Positions 34,372 to 43,974 of a stretch of DNA of 64,000 nucleotides are shown here, piece after piece. Each line of letters begins with the position of its first letter. Within the stretch, counting starts at the first letter, position 1. This DNA comes from Alkaliphilus hydrothermalis (GTDB lineage: Bacteria; Bacillota; Clostridia; Peptostreptococcales; Natronincolaceae), in NCBI RefSeq assembly GCF_016908555.1, contig NZ_JAFBEE010000001.1, positions 186,001 through 250,000 on the forward strand. Reading direction: 5' to 3'. The notes beneath the pieces were generated by a model. That model had not been told where the DNA came from. It saw nothing but the letters and a program-made list of their open reading frames with translations, and made no database searches. Both the position numbers and the translations under genes were made by a program.

Positions 34372-35100
34372 ATGATCATAGTTACCAATAAAAAAACCAT
34401 CGTCTTGTTTATTGTTGGCGTATTGGCGGTTTTATTAGTTGTTTCTGGTTTTATTTTCAATCGTCCTTTGAACACGTCCGAGGTGATGAACAACAATCCA
34501 GTGGCAAAACCAATTGATAAGGGAAGTGTAGAAAGCAAGTACATAGCCTTTGCCTGCAATGTCGATTGGGGAAATGAAGTATTACCAGATATGTTGGATA
34601 CTTTAAAGGAAAAAGATGTTAAGATTACCTTCTTCGTTACAGGAAGATGGGCAAAGACTTTCCCGGAGCTTTTCCAAAGTATCATTGATGAAGGACATGA
34701 AATTGGTAGTCACGGATACCAGCATCTAAATTATAGCACTTTAGACCACGAGAAAAATTTAGATGAAATAAAAAGAGCAGAAAATATCATAATGGAGCAT
34801 ACTAAAGAAAAGCCTAAATATTTTGCTCCACCATCGGGTGCATATAACCAACATACCCTACACGCAGCAGAGGAGCTGGGATACAAGACAATCTTATGGT
34901 CTATAGATACCATAGACTGGAGAAAGGGTAGTACAAAAGATATTATTATGAAAAGGGTAATGGATAAAGAACCATTCCCTGGGGGCATTGTATTAATGCA
35001 TCCAATGCCAGAAACAGCTAAAGCGCTACCAAACTTAATTGATGCCCTCAGGGAAAAAGGGCTAGAGATTGGAAGAATAACTGATATTCTGGAGGAATAG
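34372..35100 (+). CDS. ylxY: Polysaccharide deacetylase, YlxY-like
   Basis: 242 residues with one N-terminal membrane/signal segment (~residues 8-28). The NodB domain covers ~60-240: the motif-1 aspartate appears in AFACNVDWGNE rather than the usual TFDDGP, and motif 2 is the zinc-binding SHGYQH. FFVTG and IVLMHPM are also typical. Position before mlpA and ymxH matches Bacillus ylxY, a sporulation-associated homologue of PdaB. Whether it is catalytically active is uncertain given the altered motif 1. Confidence 0.82.
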   Translation: MIIVTNKKTIVLFIVGVLAVLLVVSGFIFNRPLNTSEVMNNNPVAKPIDKGSVESKYIAFACNVDWGNEVLPDMLDTLKEKDVKITFFVTGRWAKTFPELFQSIIDEGHEIGSHGYQHLNYSTLDHEKNLDEIKRAENIIMEHTKEKPKYFAPPSGAYNQHTLHAAEELGYKTILWSIDTIDWRKGSTKDIIMKRVMDKEPFPGGIVLMHPMPETAKALPNLIDALREKGLEIGRITDILEE

Positions 35101-35129
35101 TTGCATATGTATTGAAAGTCCTTTATAAT
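35101..35129 (+). promoter_or_regulatory. Predicted SigA promoter of the M16 peptidase gene
   Basis: TTGCAT (35101-35106), a 17-base spacer, TATAAT (35124-35129), starting on the base after the ylxY stop. Confidence 0.72.
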
Positions 35130-35201
35130 GGATAAGGTATAAAAAATTAGATAGAACTAACATAAATAGTCTTGAAAAGATTAGACATTTGGGAGGATAA
35201 A

Positions 35202-36464
35202 ATGTACAAAAAGTATACTCTTGATAACGGATTAAGAATCGTGACAGAACATATTCCATACGTAAAGTCCATATCTATTGGTGTTTGGATTGAAGCAGGC
35301 TCAAAGCATGAAAATCTCATAAATAATGGTGCTTCACACTTTATAGAGCATATGCTATTTAAGGGGACTGCCACAAGATCTGCAAAGGATTTGGCTGATG
35401 TTGTAGATGGAGTTGGAGGGCAGATCAATGCCTTTACCGCAAAAGAATGTACCTGCTATTACTTAAAAGTATTGGATTCCCATTATAAATTAGCCATTGA
35501 CATATTAGCTGATATGATATTTAACTCAAAGTTTGATGAAAAGGATATAGACAGGGAAAGAAGTGTAATCCTAGAAGAATTAAGTATGTATGAAGACTCT
35601 CCAGAGGATGTAGCCCATGATTTATTATCCCAATCAATCCTAAAGGACCACTCTTTAGGATATCCAATATTAGGGACTAGAGAAACTCTTTTAGCCACCA
35701 CCCGTGAAAGTCTTCTGGCCCATATGGAAAAGTATTATATTCCTAAAAATGCCGTGATCTCTGTAGCAGGTAATTTTGAGCCAGAGTCCCTGTTAAAAGA
35801 AATTAAAGAAAAGTTTGGCAGCTGGAAGAGTACTGAAACAAATACCTATGAGGGTAAAGAACCAAATTATCATTTTGAAATTGTAGAAAAGGTAAAAGAT
35901 ATAGAGCAAACCCATCTATGTATCGGATTTAAAGGGATTGAAATGGGAAATCGAGAATTATACCCTCTATTAGTAGTCAACAACATTCTAGGTGGTAGTA
36001 TGAGTTCTAGACTTTTTCAGCAAATCCGAGAAGAACGGGGATTAGCCTACTCTGTATATTCTTACCCATCTATTTATAAGGATGGTGGACTCCTTACCAT
36101 ATATGCAGGTATGAATCCTAGTCAACTGGAGGAGGTATGTCTATTGATTAAGCAAGAGGTCGATACCCTTGTAGGAAAGGGAATCACCCATGCAGAATTA
36201 GATAAGGCTAAGGAGCAACTAAAGGGAAGTTATATTCTAGGTTTGGAGAGCACCAGCAGTAGAATGACCTCCATTGGTAAATCAGAGTTATTACTTGCAA
36301 AGACCTATAGTCCAAAGGAAATTATTCAGATGATTGATGAAATCAAAATGGATGAAATTAATGGAATCATTAAAAAAATATTTGCAACTGATTCTATGAC
36401 AGTGACTGTGGTTAGTAAGCAAGAGCAAAAAAATCAAGTAAAGAAGGCATTACTTAGAAAATAA
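35202..36464 (+). CDS. mlpA: M16 family zinc peptidase (MlpA/YmxG)
   Basis: 420 residues from the ATG after GGGAGG. The inverted zinc motif HFIEH (HxxEH, ~residues 49-53) with a downstream glutamate in the ELSMYEDSPE region marks the active N-terminal M16 domain; the second, inactive domain contains the R/Y substrate motif (EERGLAYSVYSY). It is the same size as processing-peptidase-like YmxG. An ATG at 35172 is in frame but lacks a ribosome site. Confidence 0.92.
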   Translation: MYKKYTLDNGLRIVTEHIPYVKSISIGVWIEAGSKHENLINNGASHFIEHMLFKGTATRSAKDLADVVDGVGGQINAFTAKECTCYYLKVLDSHYKLAIDILADMIFNSKFDEKDIDRERSVILEELSMYEDSPEDVAHDLLSQSILKDHSLGYPILGTRETLLATTRESLLAHMEKYYIPKNAVISVAGNFEPESLLKEIKEKFGSWKSTETNTYEGKEPNYHFEIVEKVKDIEQTHLCIGFKGIEMGNRELYPLLVVNNILGGSMSSRLFQQIREERGLAYSVYSYPSIYKDGGLLTIYAGMNPSQLEEVCLLIKQEVDTLVGKGITHAELDKAKEQLKGSYILGLESTSSRMTSIGKSELLLAKTYSPKEIIQMIDEIKMDEINGIIKKIFATDSMTVTVVSKQEQKNQVKKALLRK

Positions 36465-36500
36465 AAAATCTTGAGCTAACAATGTATTTATGATTATTTA

Positions 36501-36535
36501 AAAGGATTAAGCTGGCTTACTGCTTAGTCTTTTTT
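36501..36535 (+). terminator. Intrinsic terminator after mlpA
   Basis: A 12-bp stem with two G-T pairs (36501-36512 with 36522-36533), a 9-base loop and a T run. Confidence 0.82.
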
Positions 36536-36662
36536 GTTACTTAAATCAATTTTGAAGTGTGAAAAATTAAATAATTAAAGTAATCGTCATAATTCCACCT
36601 TAATTTAATATATATTAAAAAGAGAAATTACATAGAAAAACGAAGGATAGGAGGAATGACCA

Positions 36663-36926
36663 GTGAGATTCAGTGCAATGAGTGGAAAGGAAATTGTCAA
36701 CCTATGTGATGGTAGTCGATTGGGGATAATAGGCGACTCTGATCTATTGTTGGACGAGAAAACAGGGAAAATTGTTGCCCTATTAATACCCGACCAAAAA
36801 AATGTTTTTAGTTTCATGTCTAGTAATGCGATAATGGAGATCCCGTGGCAAGCAATAAAGAAGATTGGAAATGATATGATTATTATAGAGTTAGAAGACG
36901 ATGATAAGAGAAAGTATTCTGTATAA
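36663..36926 (+). CDS. ymxH: YlmC/YmxH-family sporulation protein (PRC-barrel)
   Basis: 87 residues from a GTG eight bases after AGGAGG. The short PRC-barrel pattern is clear: GKEIVNLCDGSRLGIIGDSDLLLDEKTGKIVALLIP and IPWQAIKKIGNDMIII. YlmC/YmxH proteins accumulate in sporulating Firmicutes. Their function is unknown. Its place after ylxY-mlpA matches Bacillus. Confidence 0.88.
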   Translation: MRFSAMSGKEIVNLCDGSRLGIIGDSDLLLDEKTGKIVALLIPDQKNVFSFMSSNAIMEIPWQAIKKIGNDMIIIELEDDDKRKYSV

Positions 36927-36936
36927 TACAAAATTT

Positions 36937-36960
36937 AGCCACTAGATGACTAGTGGTTTT
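36937..36960 (+). terminator. Intrinsic terminator after ymxH
   Basis: CCACTAG (36939-36945) pairs with CTAGTGG (36950-36956), loop ATGA, followed by TTTT. Confidence 0.78.
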
Positions 36961-37074
36961 CTATTTTTTATAAAGCTAATCGATGATTTTAGTCTCTAGA
37001 CATCTAAAGAATCTTTTTATTTAAAAATTGGTATATTATTAAAGTAGAAAAGCTAATGGAAGGATGACCACAGC

Positions 37075-38274
37075 ATGAGAAGAGAAAATACTTCAAATAA
37101 AGAAAATAGGACGCAATGGAAAGTTTTTTTAAAGGATGTACTTATATGCTCACTAGGTGCATATGGTGGGCCAGAAGCCCATTATGGGGTTTTTACAGAC
37201 CAAATGGTAGTCAAGAAAGACTATCTAAAGGAAGAAGAACTTGTTGAGCTAATTGCATTGTGTAGTATTCTACCTGGTCCCACCAGTACCCAAACAATTG
37301 TCTCCATAGGATATAAAACAGGAGGACCTTTATTAGCATTTCTAACTATGTTGGTATGGGCATTACCAGTACTTATAGTAATGTCTATGCTTTCATTTTT
37401 ATATCAGTTTTTAAGTAGTAGGAATATATCAACAGCAGGACTTCGTTATGTTGGACCGATGGCAGTGGGTTTTATTCTAGTGGCGGCATATCGCATTGGA
37501 AAAAAAGTGATTACTGATAAGATTACTGTAATTTTACTATTTTTCGGTGGTATCACTACTTACTTTATTAGAGATCCATGGATCTATCCATTTGTATTGA
37601 CTGTAGGTGGTATGGTAAGTATTCTTACATCTAAAGAGAAAGGTTTATGGAACCGTGTAAAATTAAATCCCCCTTGGAAATATTTCATTGCGTTTGCAAT
37701 CATTACTCTAGGCAGTATGTTGCTAGCTTCTATATGGGATAATCGAGTCATTCAGCTATTTGAAAGCTTTTATCGATATGGATATCTGGTCTTTGGTGGA
37801 GGACAGGTGGTGATCCCCGTCATGTACAGTGAGCTAGTAGAGGCGAACAATTACATGACAAATCAGGAGTTTTTGACAGGTTATGGACTTGTTCAAGGGC
37901 TACCAGGGCCTATGTTTAGCTTTAGCGCCTATGCAGGTGGAATGGCAGCTGGAGGAGACACTGTATTGACCCAAGCTCTAGGAGCTATTGCTGGAGGTGT
38001 AGGTATTTTTTTGCCGGGGCTCCTTTTAATTTATTTCGTCTATCCTATATGGGAAAGCCTAAAGAAGATTAGAGGAATCAAGGTCTCTTTAAAGGGGATT
38101 AATGCAGTTGCAGGTGGATTGATCACAGTTGCTGCTGTAGTCCTTATGCAAAAAAGTGGATTTGCATTAGACAACATTATTGTCACATTGGCTACAGTAT
38201 TATTGTTGACAACAAAAAGAATACCAGCGCCATTGATCGTACTAGTAGTTCTAGTTGTAGGGTTTCTCCTTTAA
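37075..38274 (+). CDS. chrA: Chromate transporter family protein (ChrA), fused two-domain form
   Basis: 399 residues, about ten membrane segments, and two homologous halves: the first has GAYGGPEAHYGVFTDQMV and LCSILPGPTSTQ, the second FGGGQVVIPVM and GLVQGLPGPMFSFSAYAGG. That is the signature of the long-chain CHR family. Known members export chromate; many genomic homologues have untested substrates. It is flanked by a terminator upstream and has no partner gene. Confidence 0.9.
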   Translation: MRRENTSNKENRTQWKVFLKDVLICSLGAYGGPEAHYGVFTDQMVVKKDYLKEEELVELIALCSILPGPTSTQTIVSIGYKTGGPLLAFLTMLVWALPVLIVMSMLSFLYQFLSSRNISTAGLRYVGPMAVGFILVAAYRIGKKVITDKITVILLFFGGITTYFIRDPWIYPFVLTVGGMVSILTSKEKGLWNRVKLNPPWKYFIAFAIITLGSMLLASIWDNRVIQLFESFYRYGYLVFGGGQVVIPVMYSELVEANNYMTNQEFLTGYGLVQGLPGPMFSFSAYAGGMAAGGDTVLTQALGAIAGGVGIFLPGLLLIYFVYPIWESLKKIRGIKVSLKGINAVAGGLITVAAVVLMQKSGFALDNIIVTLATVLLLTTKRIPAPLIVLVVLVVGFLL

Positions 38275-38407
38275 ACTTTTAAAACCAACACCTTTGGTTT
38301 GTCACTAGTTTCATTCATATAAATCTGTTGACGTTACGACTTAAGTAAAATAAGGTCTATTTATTGAAAGTGAGATTAACTTTCTAAGAAAAAGATAAAA
38401 ACTTAGC

Positions 38408-38436
38408 TTGGTAAATTCTTATTTTTAATATACAAT
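38408..38436 (+). promoter_or_regulatory. Predicted SigA promoter of uppP
   Basis: TTGGTA (38408-38413), a 17-base spacer, TACAAT (38431-38436). Confidence 0.62.
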
Positions 38437-38527
38437 CATATATGCAGAGTTAAAATCAGAGTAGTGTCAATAGGAAGTTTTAAATGTGAATGAGGGAAAA
38501 AGAAAAGTAAAGGGAGGACATCTTCAC

Positions 38528-39376
38528 ATGGAGTTAGTAATTTTTATATTAAAATCTTTGGTGTTGGGAATTGTAGAAGGGATAACTGAGTTTTTACCAG
38601 TATCCTCAACGGGACATTTAGTTATATTTCAGAGTATCCTAGGGTTTAAAGGAACTCATCCAGCCTACGTAGAGATGTATACATACGTAATCCAGCTGGG
38701 GGCGATCTTAGCAGTGGTAATCCTATATTGGAAAAAAATTAGCCATACTTTATTAAATTTCTTCCCCAAAAACGGCAGCCTAAAGGGGTCGGGTCTAGGG
38801 TTTTGGTCAACAGTGGCTATTGCCTGTATTCCCGGGGGAGTATTTGGTATTTTATTGGATGATTTAGCTGAAACATACCTATTTTCACCCATTACTGTGG
38901 CATTAGCATTATTCTTTGGTGGTCTATGGATGATCTATGCTGAGAATCGATATAGAAACAACAAGCCTCAGACACAAGTGCTGGAGGTTACAGTAAGACA
39001 AGCATTCATTATTGGACTATTTCAATGTCTAGCGATTATCCCTGGTATGTCAAGGTCAGCCTCAACCATCATTGGAGGATGGGTGGCAGGACTTTCTACT
39101 ATAGTAGCCACAGAGTTTTCTTTCTTTTTGGCTATCCCAGTAATGATCGGTATGAGTTTCTTGAAAATCTTAAAAGTAGGAAGTTTATCAAGTCTTACAT
39201 CACCTGAAATGATTTCTTTAGCTGTTGGTTTTATTGTTTCGTTTATTGTTGCTTTAAAGGTTATTGATAAATTTATTGCATATTTAAAGAAGAAGTCTAT
39301 GAAGGTATTTGCCATCTACAGGATGATTTTTGCTACGATTGTTTTGGTTGCAGGCTATATGGGGATCTTTGGTTAA
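38528..39376 (+). CDS. uppP: Undecaprenyl-diphosphatase (BacA)
   Basis: 282 residues from the ATG after GGGAGGA; an earlier in-frame start at 38486 has no ribosome site. UppP dephosphorylates undecaprenyl diphosphate made by UppS and recycled from cell-wall synthesis, and confers bacitracin tolerance. Both active-site motifs are present: EGITEFLPVSSTGHL (~residues 16-30) and IPGMSRSASTIIGG (~175-190), with about eight membrane helices. Confidence 0.96.
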   Translation: MELVIFILKSLVLGIVEGITEFLPVSSTGHLVIFQSILGFKGTHPAYVEMYTYVIQLGAILAVVILYWKKISHTLLNFFPKNGSLKGSGLGFWSTVAIACIPGGVFGILLDDLAETYLFSPITVALALFFGGLWMIYAENRYRNNKPQTQVLEVTVRQAFIIGLFQCLAIIPGMSRSASTIIGGWVAGLSTIVATEFSFFLAIPVMIGMSFLKILKVGSLSSLTSPEMISLAVGFIVSFIVALKVIDKFIAYLKKKSMKVFAIYRMIFATIVLVAGYMGIFG

Positions 39377-39401
39377 GGTAAAGTTTGAAAATCTATAAAG
39401 G

Positions 39402-39447
39402 AACCGCCCTATGATGTTGTTAATAAACATTGTAGGGCAGTTTTTAT
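39402..39447 (+). terminator. Intrinsic terminator after uppP
   Basis: An imperfect stem (GCCCTA with TAGGGC, ATGTT with AACAT; 39405-39418 and 39425-39438) is followed by a T-rich tail. Confidence 0.75.
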
Positions 39448-39462
39448 TTAAAAAGTTAGGTT

Positions 39463-39490
39463 TTTACTTCCTTTAACTCCTCTGTATAAT
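39463..39490 (+). promoter_or_regulatory. Predicted promoter of tepA
   Basis: TTTACT (39463-39468), a 16-base spacer, TATAAT (39485-39490). Confidence 0.5.
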
Positions 39491-39565
39491 CTTTATCCCA
39501 CTTGTAGAATATAAGATAAGGAATAGGTAAGAATATAAATATACCAAATTAACAGAGGTGAAAAC

Positions 39566-40345
39566 ATGAGAAAAGATTATAGAGAAGAGCAGCATCAAAA
39601 ATCATATACCCCCATGATGGCACAATTTAAACAAGAATTACCCGACAAACCAGAAATGAAAGAACAGAATGTAAGTCTGCAAAACATTCAAGCATTGGGA
39701 ACAAACAATATACCTAAGAAGGAAGAAAATATTCATATACTAACAATTATTGGACATATTGAAGGTCATATGGTGGCACCGCCCCAAAATAAATCTACAA
39801 AATATGAACACATTATCCCACAATTGGTGGCGGTGGAAGACAACCCAAACATTGAAGGGTTGTTGGTAATCTTAAATACCGTTGGTGGAGATGTAGAGGC
39901 AGGGTTAGCAATATCAGAGTTGATTCAGAGTTTATCAAAACCAAAAGTAACCCTTGTTTTAGGTGGGGGACATAGTATTGGTGTGCCCCTTGCAACGGCA
40001 GGAGACTATTCTTTTATTGCCCCAACAGCCACAATGACGATCCATCCGATTAGAATGAATGGATTAGTGATTGGGGTACCCCAAACCTTCAATTACTTCA
40101 AAAAGATGCAGGATAGGATAGTAGAATTTGTTGTTAGAACTTCCTCCATTAAAAAGGATACCTTCTTAAACTTAATGAGTTCCACTGATGAATTAGCCAA
40201 TGATATTGGAACAATATTAATTGGTAAAGAAGCTGTGGAGAGTGGTTTAATTAATGAGGTTGGTGGATTGGACAAGGCGATGGGCAAGCTAAAATCCCTC
40301 ATTAAGCTTTCTAAAAAGACAGAGGAAGATCAACTAACAAATTAA
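39566..40345 (+). CDS. tepA: ClpP-class serine protease, TepA-like
   Basis: 259 residues. The ClpP/SppA crotonase-like fold is visible: an oxyanion segment ILNTVGGDVEAGLAI, the nucleophile serine in GGGHSIGVPLATAG (~residue 137), and the histidine in MTIHPIRMNG. The N-terminal ~50 residues are polar and non-conserved. Bacillus TepA (YmfB) is adjacent to spoIIIE, as here. Its proposed roles are translocation enhancement and spore SASP degradation. Confidence 0.88.
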   Translation: MRKDYREEQHQKSYTPMMAQFKQELPDKPEMKEQNVSLQNIQALGTNNIPKKEENIHILTIIGHIEGHMVAPPQNKSTKYEHIIPQLVAVEDNPNIEGLLVILNTVGGDVEAGLAISELIQSLSKPKVTLVLGGGHSIGVPLATAGDYSFIAPTATMTIHPIRMNGLVIGVPQTFNYFKKMQDRIVEFVVRTSSIKKDTFLNLMSSTDELANDIGTILIGKEAVESGLINEVGGLDKAMGKLKSLIKLSKKTEEDQLTN

Positions 40346-40381
40346 TCTCCTGCCACCATGGAATTAGGCTATTTAAATCAT

Positions 40382-40410
40382 TTGTAGATTATCAAAATAT
40401 GTTGTACAAT
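40382..40410 (+). promoter_or_regulatory. Predicted SigA promoter of ftsK/spoIIIE
   Basis: TTGTAG (40382-40387), a 17-base spacer, TACAAT (40405-40410). Confidence 0.6.
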
Positions 40411-40436
40411 AATATTAGTAAATAATGATAAAATAG

Positions 40437-40468
40437 AGCGCAGCAAAAACTGCGCTTTAGTTAATTTT
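40437..40468 (+). terminator. Hairpin in the ftsK leader, terminator-like
   Basis: AGCGCAG (40437-40443) pairs with CTGCGCT (40450-40456), followed by a T-rich tail. It lies downstream of the predicted ftsK promoter, so it is either the tepA terminator or an attenuator for ftsK. Confidence 0.6.
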
Positions 40469-40513
40469 CAAAATGATTTACATAGCGAAAAGACATGACT
40501 TGGGGTGAAAAAA

Positions 40514-42868
40514 TTGAGAAAAAATTCAATGACAAAGAGAAAGAAGGAATCAAAGGAAGTTACACTAACAGAGGAATTCAATCATGAGATTAAAGGCATT
40601 TTTTTAATTGCGACAGGGTTATTGTTACTAGTGTCAATGCATTCCCTTGGGGCAGGAAAAGTTGGAGCATGGTTTCAAGCAGTACTAATGGGCTTATTCT
40701 CAAATGCAGCCTATATATTGCCCTATATCGCTATTGTCTGTGGGGTTTTAGTTTTCAGCAATATGTCTTTTTGGAAGAATCGAAGTAGTTTTATTTATTT
40801 TTCTATCTTATTCTTATGTATTTTGTTGTTTTTCTCCATTCCTGATATTAGTGATTTTGAGGGAAGAAGTTTTGCTGAAAGTATTAAATGGACTTATATT
40901 TTAGGAAAACAGGGACAAACGGGAGGGGTAATTGGAAATAGTATTGCCTTCTTACTGGTGGGATTGTTTGGTCAGACAGGTACCTATATCATTATTACTA
41001 GCTTATTAATTGTAGCATCAATGATCTATACAGATGTTTCCCTATTGGCACTGATTCTATACTTTAAAAAAGTATTTAGAAGAATTTTCTTATCCATCAA
41101 GAAGTCAGTACTGGTGGATAAAGAAGTTCAGCAAAAGCCTAAAAAGAGCAAAAAAGAAATTATGGAACAACTGGATTTATTTGATGAGACGGTTGCGACT
41201 ACAGTTGAAAATATGGTGGAACAGGATGAAAAAATAAAGATTCTGGATTTCACCAACGACAGTGATTCAGTGGAAGATGTAAACCCAGATTTTACAAATG
41301 AAGGGGTTGACCAAGGGGGGAATCCTCTGAAGGAGGAAACCATTAAGGGAGATATTAATAAGGAAAAAACTAATAAGGCATTAAAGAACCAAAATGAACA
41401 GGGAGATTCATCGGATATTACCATCACAGGCTTTAGCAATGACCCAGACTTTGTATACCAAATACCTGACATAGAGTTGTTGAGCCAAGTGGACAGTTTG
41501 CCAAATAAAGAGGATAAAAGAAAAATATTAAAAAAGGCTAAGGTATTAGAGGATACCTTAAAGAACTTTGGAGTAGAGGCTAAAGTAATACAGGTCAGTA
41601 AAGGTCCTGTGATTACCCGATATGAGCTACAACCAAGTGTAGGGGTAAAGGTAAGTAAAATCGTAAACCTAAGTGATGACATTGCTTTAAATATGGCAGC
41701 ACCAGCGATTCGTATTGAAGCACCGATACCTGGTAAGGCAGCTATTGGTATTGAGATCCCAAATGAAGATGTATCTATGGTAACCTTAAGAGAAGTTATA
41801 GATAGTTCCCAATATCAGTCCTCCGAGGCAAAGATTCCTTTTGCTTTAGGAAAAGATATCTCAGGGAATCCAATCATAACAGATATCAGTAAGATGCCCC
41901 ACTTATTGGTGGCGGGAGCTACTGGTTCTGGAAAGAGTGTTTGTATTAATACATTAATATTAAGTGTGTTGTATAGTTCCAATCCCGACGAGGTTAAGCT
42001 ACTAATGATTGACCCGAAAGTGGTGGAGTTAAATCATTATAACGGAATACCCCACCTTCTGATCCCTGTTGTTACTGATCCTAAGAAAGCTACAGGCGCG
42101 TTGAATTGGGCAGTGCAAGAAATGACTAGAAGATATCAACTGTTTGCTGATAATGGTGTTAAGGATATTGGTAGCTACAACCAAAAGTTCCCAGAGGAAA
42201 AGCTACCTTATGTCGTGATTATTATTGACGAGTTGGCGGACTTAATGTTGGTGGCGGCAAATGATGTGGAGGATGCCATCTGCCGCTTAGCACAAATGGC
42301 AAGAGCTGCAGGGCTTCATTTAATTATAGCTACCCAAAGACCTTCAGTTGATGTCATCACAGGGGTGATTAAAGCAAATATCCCTTCGAGAATTGCCTTT
42401 TCAGTGGCATCTCAAACCGACTCTCGAACGATTATTGATATGGGGGGAGCAGAAAAGCTTTTAGGTAAAGGAGATATGTTATTCTATCCGATAGGAGCCA
42501 ACAAGCCAGTGAGGGTACAGGGGGCATTTGTATCGGAGAAGGAAGTTGAACGGGTTGTTACCTTTATTAAAAATCAAATCGATAAACCAAACTATGAATC
42601 AGAAATCATCAACCGTATTGACCAAGGTGAAAGCTTAGATATGAATGGATCTGATGATTTGTTCAACACAGCCGTAGAAATGGTGGTAGAGAACCAACAG
42701 GCATCCATATCGATGCTACAAAGAAGGCTACGGATAGGATACAATCGAGCTGCCCGCCTCATTGATGAAATGGAAGCTAAGGGGATTATCGGTTGTCATG
42801 AGGGCAGTAAGCCTAGACAGGTCTTAATCACTGAAGCACACCTTGAGGAGCATAATGAAGCAAATTAA
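40514..42868 (+). CDS. ftsK: DNA translocase FtsK/SpoIIIE
   Basis: 784 residues from a TTG six bases after GGGGTG. Four N-terminal membrane helices (~25-180), a charged linker (~195-310), then the motor: alpha domain (~320-420), beta domain with Walker A GATGSGKS (~475) and Walker B VVIIIDELADLM (~570), and a C-terminal gamma winged helix (QASISMLQRRLRIGYNRAAR). It pumps chromosomal DNA through the division or spore septum. The tepA neighbour favours the SpoIIIE/sporulation form. Confidence 0.95.
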   Translation: MRKNSMTKRKKESKEVTLTEEFNHEIKGIFLIATGLLLLVSMHSLGAGKVGAWFQAVLMGLFSNAAYILPYIAIVCGVLVFSNMSFWKNRSSFIYFSILFLCILLFFSIPDISDFEGRSFAESIKWTYILGKQGQTGGVIGNSIAFLLVGLFGQTGTYIIITSLLIVASMIYTDVSLLALILYFKKVFRRIFLSIKKSVLVDKEVQQKPKKSKKEIMEQLDLFDETVATTVENMVEQDEKIKILDFTNDSDSVEDVNPDFTNEGVDQGGNPLKEETIKGDINKEKTNKALKNQNEQGDSSDITITGFSNDPDFVYQIPDIELLSQVDSLPNKEDKRKILKKAKVLEDTLKNFGVEAKVIQVSKGPVITRYELQPSVGVKVSKIVNLSDDIALNMAAPAIRIEAPIPGKAAIGIEIPNEDVSMVTLREVIDSSQYQSSEAKIPFALGKDISGNPIITDISKMPHLLVAGATGSGKSVCINTLILSVLYSSNPDEVKLLMIDPKVVELNHYNGIPHLLIPVVTDPKKATGALNWAVQEMTRRYQLFADNGVKDIGSYNQKFPEEKLPYVVIIIDELADLMLVAANDVEDAICRLAQMARAAGLHLIIATQRPSVDVITGVIKANIPSRIAFSVASQTDSRTIIDMGGAEKLLGKGDMLFYPIGANKPVRVQGAFVSEKEVERVVTFIKNQIDKPNYESEIINRIDQGESLDMNGSDDLFNTAVEMVVENQQASISMLQRRLRIGYNRAARLIDEMEAKGIIGCHEGSKPRQVLITEAHLEEHNEAN

Positions 42869-42924
42869 TATGCAAACTCAAAATACATGTGAAGCTTAAA
42901 TAGAACATAAACGAAGGTGAAAAA

Positions 42925-43974
42925 ATGTTAGGTAAATTGGATATAGCCGAAGTCATGAAATTAGATACTAAGATGATTATAGATGTCAGGTCTCCCCTTG
43001 AGTATGAAGAAGGTACAATAGAAGGAGCCATCAACATCCCTTTACTAAACAATGATGAACGGGCTGAAATCGGAACATTATACAAACAACAGGGGCCCCA
43101 AGTTGCAAAGGTTCGGGGGTTGGAGATTGTCTCTCCGAAGCTGCCGAGTATCTATAAACAGTTATTGGAACTCAGCAGGAAGGATTGTAAATTAATCATA
43201 TTTTGTGCTAAAGGTGGTTTGCGAAGCGCCACCTTTGTAAGTTTTTTCAAAGTATTAGGACTAGAACTATACCAGTTAGATGGTGGATTTAAAGCATATA
43301 GAAATTATCTTTTAAATTATTTAAGAGACATCCATAAGCACCATCAATTTATTGTTCTCCATGGATTTACTGGAGTAGGTAAGACAGAGGTATTGAAGTT
43401 GCTGGAGGAAAGAGGGGTTGCTGTAGTGAATCTAGAGGATTTAGCCAGCAATAAAGGCTCAGTGTTTGGTGCCACAATAGAGGATAGTCACCGCCTAACC
43501 CAAAAAAGCTTTGAAAGTGCTCTCCTCAAACAACTAGTAGATATTAAAGAGCGGTATATTGTTGTAGAAAGTGAAAGTAAACGATTAGGGCGAATCATAA
43601 TTCCTAATGAGGTCTTTGATGCAATGACCAATGGAAAACATATTCTTCTAGAAGCTTCTGTAGAAGAACGGGTTAAGCGGTTAGTGGTGGACTATGTTGA
43701 AAATATAGAAAACCCCGATGAACTTTTAATTAAGTCGATTGGTCATCTAAAGAAGAGAATCGGGAGTAAGAAAGTACAGCAATATCATCAATGGATTGCA
43801 GAAAAAAAATATAATCTCATTGCGGAGGAATTGGTTTTGGAATATTACGACCCCCTCTATCAACATTCAGTTGAAAAATATCAGTATAACTTAAAGATAA
43901 ATTATGGTAGAATTGAAGAGGCGGTAGATAAAATACACTCATATTATCAAGAAATGGAAGGGAAGACAAATTAA
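42925..43974 (+). CDS. mnmH: tRNA 2-selenouridine synthase MnmH/SelU
   Basis: 349 residues. The N-terminal rhodanese domain has the active-site cysteine C94 in IIFCAKGGLRSA; the C-terminal P-loop domain has GFTGVGKT (147-154). MnmH replaces sulfur by selenium in the wobble uridine of Lys/Glu/Gln tRNAs, using selenophosphate, so the organism should have SelD elsewhere. It directly abuts rimO (no gap), giving a small RNA/ribosome-modification unit between ftsK and pgsA. Confidence 0.92.
   Translation: MLGKLDIAEVMKLDTKMIIDVRSPLEYEEGTIEGAINIPLLNNDERAEIGTLYKQQGPQVAKVRGLEIVSPKLPSIYKQLLELSRKDCKLIIFCAKGGLRSATFVSFFKVLGLELYQLDGGFKAYRNYLLNYLRDIHKHHQFIVLHGFTGVGKTEVLKLLEERGVAVVNLEDLASNKGSVFGATIEDSHRLTQKSFESALLKQLVDIKERYIVVESESKRLGRIIIPNEVFDAMTNGKHILLEASVEERVKRLVVDYVENIENPDELLIKSIGHLKKRIGSKKVQQYHQWIAEKKYNLIAEELVLEYYDPLYQHSVEKYQYNLKINYGRIEEAVDKIHSYYQEMEGKTN

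Noticed and set aside
41128..41682. 184-codon minus-strand ORF inside ftsK
   Set aside because: Shadow of the ftsK linker and alpha domain; serine/phenylalanine-rich translation typical of antisense frames.
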